Counted from the first letter of the stretch, positions 32,505 through 45,670 are shown. The stretch is 64,000 nucleotides of DNA from [Phialemoniopsis] sp. UDSM-2020 (GCA_018873225.1 JAEILZ010000001.1:2728001-2792000), one strand, 5' to 3'. Notes: a model not told the origin generated them from the letters alone. Made by a program: numbers and translations.

Positions 32505-35500
32505 CTTGAGGTTTTGCGTTGGGCGGCTATCAAGGCTCTTTTGTGCAATTGCGAAAGCCTGGGCTATCAGAGTGTGACTCAAGGCAGCAGACCCGATCCC
32601 GGAAGGGTGTGTCTTTAGAGTGGATGACTGGGTTTTCTACTGGCCCAGTGTGCTGAATTTTGCTTGGCTGGTGGGGCGCCGTCGCTGGTCGAATTCTTTG
32701 CGAATGAGTAATACGGCGATAGCGTCGATTGCGAATCTGGAGTGAATGTCGCAATGTTATGATGTACTTGCATGTAAGAGTTGTGTTTGGTATGATGATG
32801 GGATGGGAAGACGGTTTGTATGTATGATGTCTTCTGTGTGTCTGATTATGTCAAATCTGTTTGTTGGAATCATGAACTGGGTCCCGGAAAGCCTGATGGG
32901 GGGAGGGAGGGGAGAAGGGATTCTTTTAACTATCATGGGAGAGACATGGGAATAAGTTACATGGAAGACAATTCACCGTATTTTCGCATATGTCCGGCCG
33001 GGGCGGATGGATGATGATGGATCAGAATTGGGGGGCTTGGGCGTAAAGGGCCTTGTCATGCTCGCGTTGTCGCTTTCGTTTCGGGAAGTACTTTGTACAC
33101 GAAACCCGCCCGGGCACCCACAGCCCCGAAGGACTGGCTGGCTGACGTACCGACTGACTTGTCAGCATCTCGTCGCTGGTCTCCGGCATCCAACATGTCT
33201 CCGAGCAGCGCCAGCGTGGTGCGTGGTGGGCCCCCCACCAGGCAGGCCGCGCTTCTCTCGCGCTCTCTCGCTTTCGGGATGCCATCCTTTGAGTGCTGCT
33301 TCACCTTAGTCATTTGTCACCACCAGCGCGAGCGCGGTACATGGTCCAGACCACCATTCTGTCTCTGACGCAGACAGAGTTTGCAGCCATTTGATCATTA
33401 ATCACCGAGTCGATGCGAAGTACCCCGGGCCTCCAGCTGGCCATTGTCTTGCCTTGGAATTACAAACAACCCTTACTTTTTACCGTCACAGCGGGTTGCT
33501 CTGGTGCCGTACGGACTATGGGGGAAGATCATCGGAGGTAGTCCAAGCCCATAACGCCGCGTACATCCATCCTCCGTCACCACCTACAGCAGAAGCAGAC
33601 TACCTATCTGACACTCCTACCAGCGTTTTCTTGCTTGGCTCATCTCGGCGACAAGCCCCAAAACTCCCTTTAACCACGAATGCAGACGTCACGGATTTAT
33701 TCCCACTAAATCCCTTGCAAAATGTCCAATACAGAACCGGATGGAAGGGTAATTGATCTTCTATTCGTCCGTCCCTGTTGCCCTGGTCTCAGCCCTGCAA
33801 AAGGAAATAGTGCAGTGACTCCCTGATGAGCTGGCACCATTACGGCCGGTTTCTGCGACATGTCGACATTGATTTGCTGACAGGCACAACGCACGGAGAA
33901 CCTCTCACTATGATTCATAAGCCCGAAGCCTGGCGGTGATTGACAAATCTCCCACGCCAATGCACCCAAAGAGGCCCATGCCAATAGCAATGCCCCATTC
34001 AAGCTCCTGTGTTTCGTCGCATATTGTCTCCTTGCCTTATTTCCAACCAATTCTTACCCCACGTTGATTACTCAGGGGGAGATGCTCCTGTTGATTAGGT
34101 AGCAAGGCAGGGATTGGAATTGCTCTCGTCCATTTTTCAATCGAGGCACACCCTTTCCGGGGTAAGGTTACCTGCTTTACTAGGTATGTGTTATGCTCAC
34201 CGCCAACTGGCAGACCGCTCAGCTTTGTTGAGTCAACAACACTGCATTCAACATTTCGTTTTTCATTTACATTTTGATCGTGCATGTGTGTGCGTTTCGA
34301 AATGAAGACGGAGCAAGTCCGCCCCTTCTGATCAAGCTATGCATGCTGAGGGTGAAGCTGTCGCAAGCATCGTACGTCCGAGGGTAGATGCTCCGCGTGT
34401 CGTGCCCAGCCCAGATATCTCCGGGCTCAAGCCAGATCGCACTTTCGAGTCAAGACATAATTACATGGCTGTTGCTCTGGTGTCTGCCTGTTTGCTTAGG
34501 GGTACTTTAAGGTTGGCAAGGGTTTTTTTTTTGGCGTTTGCCTGGTGGGTTAGGCCGGGCCCGCACGCGGACGCGAGCAACTCCCGACCGCACTGATTTT
34601 TTCTGCGAGGATCCTCACTCCTGGAATTAGTCACATGCGATGCATCAATCAGCAACTTTTGCTCATCAGGAACTTTGCATCATTCTCCGGTATCATACTT
34701 GCCTACTTTGGGTAGTAGATCCCGAATTGAAACATCGCATCAGTTGTATTATCTGCTTCTTTTTGTTTCACGCGGACTTTGCGTATTCGAGATACGGAAG
34801 GGTCCCCCTTGTCTCGGTGCACAGCATCCTCCCGATTCCAATTGGACTTTTTAGGTAGCTTGAATCTGGGCTCGCTGTCGCATAGCATGAATTGAGAAAG
34901 CGAGATACGTGGGCCGTGGGGAACGGAGACATCTGACTGGCCCGCTGGCGAGCTCCGTTCCATGTTCCGCTTGTTCGCGAATGCGAGGAGCAACATCAGG
35001 CCGACGGGCGATCACTGATGTGAGGCACTAGTGCTCCATCTGTAGGGCTGATCGCTGTCTGCAAAAACTGTTAGCCGCCAGGCACCACCATTTTTTGGCT
35101 TGGGGCTCATTAAACCAATTCCGTCTGCGCCACGAAATACGAATCCCATTGCAGGCGTCATCCCTCCTGAGACTGCAAAGACCGTGCAGCAGACGCGGCC
35201 CGGCTTAGGTGTACACACAGACAGTCAAGCCGTGCGTTTCGTACTCGCTTCGTACGCCGCGGACGCAACGTAGTATACCTATGCGCTTCACGTTTGTTTT
35301 TTTCTCAGCCTTTCTTACTCCCCCACGCGCGCACTGCTGCAGGGCAATTGAAAGTGCTGATGGCGGAGCACAGCAGCGGCGGACTTGCAGCGGACTTTGC
35401 AATGCAAGGCATTTCGCACACCCCGCGAGATATATTGATGCAGTATCGGCGCATACGAGATACGCCGTGCGACAGTCCCGTTGCAATGCACTTACACGGG

Positions 35501-37274
35501 CAGTGTACCACTCTATCGGTGACGAAATCAGAAAACCCCCATGCACGGAGCATGCCTCGGAGACAATGCTCGGTCGCAATTGACACGTCTCCAACTCATG
35601 ACAAGCCATACTACGTAGACGAGACATCAGTCCCTCATGACCTAGGTAGGAAGTGTAGATCTAACAAGCCGAATTACACTGGTTGCCCGTGGCATCCGTT
35701 TCGACAACGGAGATCGGCGTCTGCCATGTCTCCGAGCAGAGGTCCACTTTAACGGTCTAAGTATCGAATGAGGTGCGTGCTCTTACAACACAAAAGTGCC
35801 CCACTTTCGTGCCGGCTCGGAGAGGTGGGTCTTTCTCGTCCTCGACATCCCGAGTGCCTGCTTCGTTGTTCAGGGCGAATTGAGCAAGTATGATAGCGAA
35901 AAGATAATCAGAAGGGCCGCAAACAGGTCCGGGCCTAAAGAAAACAGGGTTGGCGGAACGCACGGCATCCCGGAGTCGTGGGTTGTTTCGAGCGAGCGCG
36001 GGGTTTAGCTAGGAACTGAAACCCATGTTGCGAGGAAGATATCGGATCTTAGAGCTCAGGTGACACTTTTCAAGATATCCATCATCAGCCTTGCTTCTCG
36101 AAACCTTCCAGGCTCTTTTGCGGGGAAGATAGGTTCAGAGCAAGGGGGGGCGTGTGAGTAAATGCTTTGTTCCTGAATTACCCATGGACTCCACGACGGA
36201 TTGGTCCATGTGACGATAAAAAGGGCGCGAGGCATTTACCAGGGGTGCCGGCTTGCTCTTCGGCCTTCCGTGCCCTCCCGGCCCTCCGACCTTGCTCCGG
36301 GTTTGTCCTGGGCAGCAACGCGAGACAAGTCTGTGAGTCAATTGCACGTATGAATATCCGGAGGGCATTATGCTGCTCCAAGATAGGCGTCCCGGAGATG
36401 CACGCTATGGTCATGGACAGCATCAGCGCTGAAAGCTTACCCTTTTCAGCCATGGGTAAGCTGCGATGCGACCTTCGTCTTGATCTCCGCGGAGGCCTAT
36501 CCCGTCCCGGCCGTATTGTAGGACCCTGAATTTGTGCTGGTCTTACATACTCCGTAGAGCGCGATTATCTTGCAGTTGCTCTTAGAACCGACACCGACAA
36601 TGGTTTCTCCTCGCCGAACGGGGAGAGCGAAGAGGTCGGCTCGGTTTCTTGCTTACATGCAGTTAATGTGCATCGCCCATCAATGAATTCAATGTAACTG
36701 TGCTAGGTAACCTTGTAGGCGCCGTGCTCAGGTTTGTCTTTCTCAATTCTACTAGAAATGGGTTGGATGCACACACAAGTTACCATGTGGGCGGCCAGCA
36801 TACACATTTGCGCATTCTTGATTTGTCTAGACATCCAATGATGAATTCTCGTCGCTCCGTTTTAATATCTACCTCGTATTGCCCAGTACTCCCCAGATAA
36901 GCTGTCCTACAAGGCCGGCATACAAGACTGGGATTGACCATAGCTTGTAGCTTGTGCATGGAGCTATATACCCAGCAGCACGGTAAGCTCCCCATATCGG
37001 GGGCCGCAGAACACCCCTTGCAGTCGCTTGGCACCTGGGTATGCTGTACCATGAACAAGTAAGCGGCTTTATCTCAGCCACAGCAGCGTTTGTGTGCCCA
37101 GTCCAAGATGCACTAGATCCACACCCGCCTTCTCCCCATCGCCGGTTATTTACCAGGGACAGCGTTGTGCTACTGGCAAGGAGGGAGGCAAGGGCCAGTC
37201 CACCAAACAGTCTCTTGTGGAATATTTGCCAGGCTACATACAGTGTCGCAGAATCGTCAAAGTCAAGGCGAGGA
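32505..37274. other. Gene-poor tract, right half (4.8 kb)
   Basis: Upstream of the acidic gene and downstream of DBP8. Only short, mutually overlapping frames occur. The first 266 bp act as an ATG-free leader for the acidic gene. I see no RNA gene, repeat array or mobile element. Length and position are compatible with a large regulatory region or non-coding transcripts. Confidence 0.5.
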
Positions 37275-39005
37275 TCACGCTCGCAGCTTTTGCTTTCCAC
37301 GCTTCCGCTTCCCGCCCACTTCTCTGTTCTCCTCGATCTCCAACATTGCCTCGCGCTTCTTCTCACCCACGAGTTTGAGGGCGTCGCGGATGACTCTCGT
37401 CTCCAGGTTGACGCCTTCCTCTTCCCAGGCCTCAAGGGGCCTTCCAACCCTCGCCTCGATCGCCAGGACCAACTGCACATCCCTCTGGCCGACAAATGTC
37501 ACCGAGTCACCCTTGCGGCCGGCACGCGCCGTACGACCGACGCGGTGGATGTAGTCGTCGGGGTCTCGGGGGATGTCGTAGTTGATGACCATGCTAACCT
37601 CGGGGATATCGAGACCTCGAGCGGCGACGTCAGTGGCCACCAGAATGCGAGCAGCGGACGCCCGGAAGCGTCCCAGGTTGTCGATACGTTGCCGTTGCGG
37701 CAGTTTGGAATGCAAAGAAGTCACTCGGTGGTCGAGGAGACGGAGGAGATGGTGTAGATACTCGGCGGTAGAGGTGCGGTTGCAGAAGATGATAGTAGAC
37801 TTCTCGACGTTGGCGTCGGTGAGAAGGAAGCAGTGGAGATAGTGCTCACGATGCGTGACGGGGATCTGGAGATGCATCTGGTTGAGGGTTGCGGGTATGG
37901 CCAGCGCTTGCGTGTCCACCTCAGAAACAAAGACCGGCGGCTTTCCTGGTGTCCTGGGCATGTCTTTGAGGGCGCGAACCTCGGGGGTGATGGTGGCTGT
38001 GAATAGTAGGGTCTGCCTCTTTGATGCCGGAGGTAGAACCCCGAGGCATTCCTCCACGTCTGGAAGCATGCTGCCAGGACCGTTGTTGGCGAGAAGACGG
38101 TCTGCTTCATCGAGAACCACAAAGCGCACTCTCCTCAAGCCACAAATGGTGTCCTCGCCGGACGATCGAATATGGTCAGCCAGTCTTCCTGGCGTGGCAA
38201 TGACGATGTGCGGTCTCTGAGCCAAGGCAATAGCTTGAGCCCTCATGTCGGCACCTCCAGTAACGAGAATAGCTTTCAGAGACTGTGGTGCTGAGATTGC
38301 CTTAAACTGCTCGTAAATTTGCAACGCCAGCTCACTAGGATAGTTGTTAGCCAGAGAAACTGGTTAAGCATGTAAGTAGGTAACTCACCGAGTCGGGGTC
38401 AGAACGACCGCAAAGATGGCAGACGGGTCCGAAGCCCACTTTTGCAGGATGGGAACAGCAAAGGACACCGTCTTGCCGGAACCCGTACGACTGCCACCGA
38501 TACAGTCCCGGCCCTTGAGGATTTCCGGGATGGTGCTCTTCTGGATACCGGTAGGTCGTTTGATAGCCATGTTGGCTAACGACTGAACAAGCCATAGCTG
38601 GACGTTGAGCGAGTCAAACGTGGTGCTGGCATCTGTCGGTACAGAGATGGACTTTGGAGGGTTCACTATATGATCCGTTTGTGTGACTTGCTCAGCCTTG
38701 CGCTTGATCCGCGAAGGGACGTTGATGGATGAGATGATCTTCTTGACCTCCTCATCTTCATCTTCGTCTGCGTCTTCATCCTCGTCGGCAGTCTCGTGCT
38801 TGTGACTACTGGGTCGCTTTTGAGGCTGGCTTTCCTGGCCATGAGATGCCCTCAGCTTCTTGCGGGGCTTTTCGCTGTCGAGGTAATCAGATTCCTCCGA
38901 CTCGAATCCACTTGCACTCCCCTCAGCCTCAGATGAAGATTCGGGTGAATCAAACGGATCGACAGAGGTTCGGAGGCTCTGCCCCCTGGGTGTAGAGGAT
39001 GGCAT
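37275..39005 (-). CDS. DBP8: DBP8, DEAD-box RNA helicase for 40S ribosome biogenesis
   Basis: ATP-dependent helicase of the nucleolar small-subunit processome. Exons 38389-39005 and 37275-38334 (54-nt intron) give 558 residues. An acidic/Lys-rich N-terminus (about 1-120) precedes the Q motif ([17 protein letters not shown]... PTGIQ). Walker A SRTGSGKT is near residue 172, motif Ia TPTRELALQ is rebuilt at the splice junction, and TPGRLADHI follows. LDEADRL has DEAD at 281-284. Motif III reads TAT instead of SAT, followed by [13 protein letters not shown] and [22 protein letters not shown] and [11 protein letters not shown] are characteristic of Dbp8. A basic tail ([11 protein letters not shown]) fits nucleolar targeting. 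Confidence 0.96.
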
Positions 39006-41691
39006 GTTTGGACTGCAAGATGAAACGTCCCCCTAGCAGCACCATGTAACAGATTTCTGTCCGTCACCGAAAGGAGCTCTTTCCAGATTGTGTTTGGTTC
39101 GTCCAATATCAGACTTCCTGCGAGCAAAGATTTGAAGGTTCATGTAAAATTTCAGGGTACTTGGTAAATTAGACTGTGATTGGACAGGCGGGTGGGCCCC
39201 GGCGGGAGCTGGTTGGTCGTCAGTAGACGCGCGCCTGTAGCTTTGCCTGATTAGCGACCGGGGTGGGCCTGTAAGTCCCATTTGCCCCTGCTAAGACACA
39301 CCCCGACCCGACCTGTTACGGGCATTGATTGCCAGTCTAGGGCCCCTGATTAAACTGGAATTCATCTACCGTCACCGAGCTCGTGATGCTGCTGCTGCTG
39401 CATGGTCATTCGAGATGCATGATCAGATGCAGTCTACTAGTCGCCCAAGTCGGCGATCTCCACCCTTGCTTAGCTCGGTGTCTTCTTTTTCTCAAATCTC
39501 AAATGCATTGTACGCACCGGGGTTGCTCTGTTGGGCTGACCAAGACTGGAGCAGCTCATAATGAATGGAAAGCGGGAAGACAACGTGTTACCAGCAAATA
39601 AGCAGTCAGCCTGCATTCGGGGCAAATGGTCGATCCCCAAGCGGTTCGGAATGCCAGTCAATCACATTCATGCCCACAGTTGTTTGCATGGAGGGTCGAG
39701 TACTTTACCTCTCGAATCGCACAAACGGCAACCCCGTCATGTTAAGCCATATCATGCGGCTTGCCGATGGCTAATATGACACAATCTCACCATATGCATT
39801 CTCTTATGCTATCTCCCGTCGAAGCACTGTGATAACAGAAATGACAATTTCGTCTTCTTACGTCCCACTGTCAAAGAGACAGACGACCTACGGCAGCTTC
39901 CTACCGCTGGTGCTGCTCACTCGCAGATTCAGGTAAGGTGTGCTGCACAAAAGCGGCGTTACAGGCATCATTGCTGGACTCGGCATGCAGGGGCCAAAAC
40001 GCGCATACCGTTCGATCAATGGTTGTGTCGATCTGGTTGGCAGGAAATCCCCAGTCTCGTAGCAAATAACGAGGCGGGCTCCTGGGGGTCTTGACAGGTG
40101 GAATCATCAAGCCCAAGCCCAAGACAACTCATCTCATCTCCCAGCTGGATGTGGGTGGGTTTGGATTTGTCGATGGATGTACAAAGCTGCCAAACCTGGT
40201 TCCACCCCCAGACCGGATCGCCTCCAATTGGAGCTCCCCCGGGGTCCTGTTGTCTGTATCACCACCCCTTTCAGCCATCGAACCCTCGATGCTCGATACC
40301 TTACCGAAGAGGGCGGATCTTCCTGTAGAGTATTGTGCGCGCGGTCTGGTCAAATCACTTGATCTACATGCTACCTTGGCTTGGCCCCCATGTCGTTCTG
40401 AGTCCACATATTTGCATACGGCCACAGCGCGAGCCAAGTATTTGTTCAAATAGGTTTACCTGTCTCCATGAACTCTGTACTTCTGGTGTGATGGCCGTCT
40501 TATCCCTCTGCCATACATCTCATCTCGCTTGCCTTCTTTCTTCAGTCACAAGACGAACCTCTTGGCCTCTTGTCTCCCTTGTTTCGGGATCCTGTCCCAG
40601 ACTTCTCTGTTGTTCCTCCTGCTCCTGAACACTCCTGAATCCGTCCCATTCTCGGGAGCCCCTCTTCTTCATCAATAGGCGCCCGTGACTGCGTTAGCTT
40701 CCGCGGCCGGGCTTGGGGGGACGGACCTATTCAAGCTACGCTCGAGCTACGTTAGCACTTAGCAGGCCGCCCGCAGCGCCAATCCCCTCCCGCACTCCCT
40801 GAAAAAGCGGAGAAAGAGAGCCTGAAAAGGACCCAGCAGGACGCGACGACAAGGACTGTGACGACTGCAAGGACTGCCAGGACCACCTGTTGGTGGTTGC
40901 TTCCGAGCCCCTCCCCCCACAACTCAGGCGTTAGCCCGTTGGATGCCCCCCTGTCGTTCTGTGACGGACGGTGCCTTGTCACCACCACCACCACCTCCTC
41001 CTCCTCTCGACCACCCTTCTCCTCTGTCCAGTCCCCTCCACCACCACCACTACCCATCATTACCTACCGCCTTTCAAAACCGGCCGAACCACACACACGC
41101 ACACACACACGCACACACACACACACACATAACCACCATCACTCGCTTCCATCACCTCAGTCTAACCGGGCATTCTCTACTTCGTAAACACATTCAGCCA
41201 GCAAAGAGGTGCCGCCCCCTCCTCATTCTCTCTACATATACAGTACGCTCTTGAACAGAGACGAGACCACGACTTGCGAGCCCTTGTCTGAGCTTCCTGT
41301 CGAAACCTGCTGTGCTGATCCAGCACCCGCTCAGGCTCTGGAGCGGCAACGACAATCCTTTGTTTCGCTACACGACGTAACATACGTCAGCTTCTCAGCT
41401 CGAGGCTGTCCAACATACCTACCTCATAAGCGGGTTTTATCCTTTTGAAGGCCGACTACCGTTCTTGTGTTGCCTCACACAACGACGTTGTGCTTCGAAC
41501 CTTCACCCGTCGCCCTCTTGTGTCGACCCCTTTCGCTCTGTCGCCTGGATCGTCAAGTCCTTGGTCAAACTTGTCCAAGCTCTACCATAGCATCTGCACA
41601 CAGTATCCCGTAGCTCGCCACGATAGCAGCTACGGAAGCATTGCCTCAAGCTCGCCTGGCCCGATAGGGTCTGATAGCAGACGTAGGCAAA
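39006..41691. other. Divergent intergenic region, DBP8 / MKK1, with long MKK1 leader
   Basis: 2.7 kb. From 40946 to 41691 no ATG occurs on the plus strand, which marks a long 5' leader for MKK1. Low-complexity tracts lie in it: CCACCA/CTC repeats at 40981-41006 and CA repeats at 41089-41129. A (CTG)n run lies near 39386-39401. No other coding region is credible. Confidence 0.55.
41089..41129 (+). repeat. (CA)n microsatellite in the MKK1 leader
   Basis: About 40 nt of CA dinucleotides with two G interruptions. It is expected to lie in the transcribed 5' leader of MKK1, about 560 nt before the start codon. Confidence 0.9.
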
Positions 41692-43550
41692 ATGCACGAC
41701 CATGAGAACCCATCCGCTGCGGCGGCACCACATGTAAGATTTCCTATTTACTGCAAAGGCTCGCAGTTGTATCCCGCGACACATACCCCATCGGACCCCA
41801 GCCAATCTGCCGTGTACACCTTACAAGATCTTGATACTAATCGGCGCTCCTTCCCAACTCATATAGGCCCCAACGCCTTCGCTAGATCCCTCATCGGCAG
41901 CGACCGCGTCTCCTCCCATCCCCATCCTGTCCAGTCCGGCGCCTCTACTACGACCTGCCCTACCGGGAAGCCGCGCCGCCAGTGGTGCTCGCACGCCACG
42001 TCTCGGCCTCTCTATTCCTCCTTCTCCCAATGTCAAGCCCGTGGGTGCCGCAGCGCAGCAACCTTCCGGCCGGCCACCCCTCCCCGTGCTACACCTTGCC
42101 ACTCCCATGGGTAGCACTGTCACTCCCCACGAGCAGCCTCCCGGACGGGGACCACAAGGCGGACAGAGCGCCTCGGGAGGTAGTGAGAGCAGCGCAGCCC
42201 ACAGCAGGTCCGGCAGCTTCGGTCCTCTGGATGGCCGCGCCAGCAACCCAACCTCAGCAGGCTCACAGTATTCCGCCCTGTCATGGGCAAGCCAATTTGG
42301 CATTGGGTCTACTAGGCAACAGGGCACTCCCGATCCAGTATCAGCCGTTGGCTCTCTCTACTCGGAGAGGAGTGAAGGTGGTGTCGGGATGGAGAGAGAG
42401 GGCAGCCTTCACGGCCTAGAGGCATTTGACAAGCTCAGCTTGGAGAAAGCAAGGACCTTGGACGTGGAGGAGCTCGATGACGAGGGCTGGCGAATTGCCA
42501 GCCTGGAGAAGAGGATCACCGAACTCGGCGGCTTGGGAGAGGGTGCAGGCGGTGCAGTTACCCGATGTATGCTGCGAGGAGGAAAGACGGTGTTTGCTCT
42601 CAAGGTAAGTCGCAGGAGCTGCTCAGTCGCGTGTGGCTGTCGCTGATATGTCCCAGGTTATCACCACCAATCCCGATCCAGACGTGAAGAAACAGATTGT
42701 CCGAGAGCTGGGCTTCAACAAGGAGTGTGCATCAGAGCACATTTGCCGCTATTACGGCGCGTTTGTCGACCCTTCCACAGCCACAATCTCTATCGCCATG
42801 GAGTTTTGCGAGGGCGGTTCTCTTGACAGCATCTACAAAGAGGTGAAACGACTTGGTGGCCGGACTGGCGAGAAAGTGCTGGGCAAGATTGCCGAAGGCG
42901 TCCTCCGCGGTCTGACTTACCTTCACTCCAAGAAGATCATCCATCGAGATATCAAGCCTTCTAATATCCTGCTCTGCCGCAACGGAGAGGTGAAACTGTG
43001 CGACTTTGGCGTCTCTGGCGATTTCGGAACCAAGGGCGAGGCCAATACCTTCATCGGTACCAGCTATTACATGGCACCTGAGCGTATCACCGGCCAGAGC
43101 TACACAATCACCTCGGATGTCTGGTCTACGGGAGTAACATTGCTCGAGGTGGCGCAGCATCGCTTCCCCTTCCCTGCCGATGGCACGGAGATGCAACCGC
43201 GAGCCGGACTCATCGATCTCTTGACCTACATCGTTAGGCAACCCATTCCCAAGCTTAAGGACGAGCCGGATGCGAACATCGTGTGGAGTGAGAACTTCAA
43301 GTACTTCATCGAGTGCTGGTATGTTGCAACCTCGCTAATACTATTCAACCTTGTAGTAGCTGACTGACCTGTGATGATGAATAGCCTTGAGAAGGAGCCA
43401 AACCGACGTGCTACACCATGGCGTATGCTTGATCATCCTTGGATGGTGGACATGCGCTCGAAGCGCGTCAACATGGAGCGCTATTTGTCGCAAGTTTGGG
43501 GCTGGGACGACAAAGAGACCCAGAAGGGACCTGATGGAGGTACCTTGTGA
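41692..43550 (+). CDS. MKK1: MAP kinase kinase of the cell-wall-integrity pathway (MKK1/2 type)
   Basis: Dual-specificity kinase between the Bck1-type MEKK and the Slt2/Mpk1-type MAPK. Exons 41692-41733, 41867-42604, 42657-43318 and 43385-43550 (introns 133, 52 and 66 nt) give 535 residues. A Pro/Ser-rich N-terminus (about 1-220) precedes the kinase domain: glycine loop [12 protein letters not shown] lysine in VFALKVI (K260), [11 protein letters not shown] (catalytic Asp 358), DFGVSG (Asp 376) and [11 protein letters not shown]. The activation loop (376-402) holds the Ser/Thr residues of a [33 protein letters not shown] is characteristic of the fungal Mkk1/2 group rather than Pbs2 or Ste7. 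The start is the first ATG in about 750 nt. Confidence 0.95.
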
Positions 43551-44389
43551 ACGGAAAGTTCCACCTAACGCTGCGACCAGCAACAGACCCACGGTCTTTC
43601 AGTGCCCGAACGAGAAAAGTAGTTTTGCATTGTACGACTTGCGCATTATCAAGAAAGCATACTTCTGAAAACTTCACCAGAAGTTGGACACCTTTGCCCT
43701 AGATCGACTAGGTTTACGAGAACTACAACATCTCAGGTCTTGTTATTCAGGATCTGCCCCAAATATGACGAGGCTACGATTTGTTGGCAAGTTTTATACC
43801 ATCAGGACTGGAGGATTTGCCGAGTTGCAGTTAAAGGATTGAGAGAAAGAGAGGAGCATAGGATACGACAAGATTGGCCTTCGCGGGATATAATCCTACT
43901 ACTGAGAGCTCGAGCTCACCAGATGCAATAGATACTGGTGGCCGAACATGAGCGAAGTATGGTGGAGGAGATCCTGTCGAAGGATCGAGCGCTTTACGAT
44001 TTTGAATGCTTTCTTTGAAGCTAGCGGCAGTATTTTGGATTCGACTTCGTCAACATGCACATATGAACATGTATATACCAACCAAACAAGACGGTGGGCT
44101 GCAGAGTTTGCTGCGCAATCAATAAGAATGGTTTATGAACGAAACTTAACCGGGACCTGCTCGTCCACTATGTGATATGCCGGCATAAAATTGTGAGGTC
44201 CAGTAATGTTGAGCATTGCACCGAATGCAACGATGGAGGTGACTCTGTTCGGTCTCAAATGAGTTTAGTCGAACTGATAGGGCATGTAGATAAACACATG
44301 TCTAGTTGTTTCATATTGTTTTGCAAAAGGGGTATCTCATAGTCTAAGGAAACACAAGCGAAAAGTCATGGTCCGGACTGATCGGTCGG
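43551..44389. other. Convergent intergenic region, MKK1 / DnaJ gene
   Basis: 839 bp between two 3' ends. Short frames only, and nothing recognisable. Confidence 0.55.
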
Positions 44390-45304
44390 TCAGGATGTCA
44401 TGGTGGTGTCTTCACCTGCCGCCGGCGTGGCGCCAAATTTGGGCACTCTTGAAATGAACTTGCGCACCTCGGGATCTTTGACCTCATCCCACTGCGGCAC
44501 GAATGGCTGCACCGGCGTGCCCTGCGCGGCCAGGCTCTCCTGCCTCCGTGCCTCGGCGGCCTTGAGACGCGCGATGGTATACGTGTAGATGGACCGCTTG
44601 TCAAATGGCGTGGTCTGCGAGCCCAGCAGTTTCCTCCACTCGGGGTCGGCGGTTGAAGTAGTAGCAGCGTCTCCCTCCACCTTCGTCGTCGGCGCCGGTC
44701 CAGCCTTGTCGTCCCCGAGATCAACACCGCTCTCCCTCGCCTTGCGCTCCGCCCGCCGCCGGCTCTTCTCCTCCTTGTCCCGCAGCTTCCTCTCGATCTC
44801 GGCGATCCGCTCGTCCTCCCTCCTCCGCTCCCTCTCCTCGGCCTCGCGCACCGCCCTCTCGCGCTCCTCCATGCGCCGCCGGCCGGCCTCGCGCAGGCGC
44901 TCCCTCTCGGCGTCGGCCTCCCTCTGGCCCTGCTTTTCTTCTTCGGCGGCGCCCCGCGCGCGCGCCTCGGCCGCCTCGAGCTCGTCCTTGAAGCGCCGGC
45001 GCTCGGCGCCCATGAGCTCGGCCGCTGCTTTCCGGTGCTGCGCGGCCGACCGCGCGGCGTCGTAGGCTTGCCTCGCGGAGGGCGTGGCGAGGACGTCGCG
45101 CGCGCGCGAGAAGAGCTCGTACTTGGCCGGGTCGTAGGCCTTGCCCGCCTTGTCCGGGTGGTACTTTAGACCCTTGCGCCGCCAGGCGCGGTGGATGTCC
45201 TCGGGGGTCGTCGAGGCGTCGACGTCGAGCAGGGCGTAAAAGTCGTGGGTGCCGGCGCTGTCGCGCGCGTAGGCGACGAGCTCGGCGTCGTCCATGGTGG
45301 CCAT
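44390..45304 (-). CDS. DnaJ-domain protein with long charged helix (Cwc23/DNAJC17-like)
   Basis: 304 residues, single exon. The J domain (about residues 18-85) has the catalytic HPDK at 49-52 (GLKYHPDKAGK). A very long Glu/Arg/Ala-rich region follows (about 90-210), predicted as a single charged helix or coiled coil. The C-terminal segment has PEWRKLLGSQTTPFDKRSIYTYTIARLKAAEARRQ. N-terminal J domain plus charged helix resembles the spliceosome-associated Cwc23/Cwf23 and DNAJC17 group, but I see no RRM, so the link to splicing is tentative. The Hsp70-stimulating role follows from HPD. GC is high and repetitive codons dominate the helix. Confidence 0.85.
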   Translation of the reverse strand: MATMDDAELVAYARDSAGTHDFYALLDVDASTTPEDIHRAWRRKGLKYHPDKAGKAYDPAKYELFSRARDVLATPSARQAYDAARSAAQHRKAAAELMGAERRRFKDELEAAEARARGAAEEEKQGQREADAERERLREAGRRRMEERERAVREAEERERRREDERIAEIERKLRDKEEKSRRRAERKARESGVDLGDDKAGPAPTTKVEGDAATTSTADPEWRKLLGSQTTPFDKRSIYTYTIARLKAAEARRQESLAAQGTPVQPFVPQWDEVKDPEVRKFISRVPKFGATPAAGEDTTMTS

Positions 45305-45670
45305 GGTGTGTGCTGGTTGTGGGGGGCGAGCGTCTACTGGGTTGGACTGTTGGTGTAGGGACGCTTTCTGTGTGCGAAAGGGTAAATAGATGAGCTTGTG
45401 TGCGGGAGAAGTTGACCGTTCCTCAAGATGTTGGTTTTGACTCTTGAAAGATGGAAGTTTACAGTGGGGCGGTGTTAGCGGAGGACGGCATGCCACGCTA
45501 AAATTGTAGGCTTCTCTAAAGCAAGGATCTGCATAGAATGAACACCACATAAGGTACTGAAGTGCTCCAGCTTCATAATATCATGGAAAATCTTGGTTTT
45601 CCTTACCACTTATTTGGATTTGATTGTCAAACTAGGCAACATGCACCATGCATAATTACTTCAATTTGTA
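45305..45670. other. Intergenic: DnaJ promoter and thymine 7-hydroxylase 3' flank
   Basis: 366 bp. No ORF of interest and no clear motif. Confidence 0.55.

Noticed and set aside
27035..37274. Transposon relic or RIP-mutated island
   Set aside because: No transposase or reverse-transcriptase fragments, terminal repeats or AT-rich bias are visible.
41209..41448. Apparent upstream ORF in the MKK1 leader
   Set aside because: It begins with GTG, not ATG; the whole leader has no ATG, so it is not a normal uORF.
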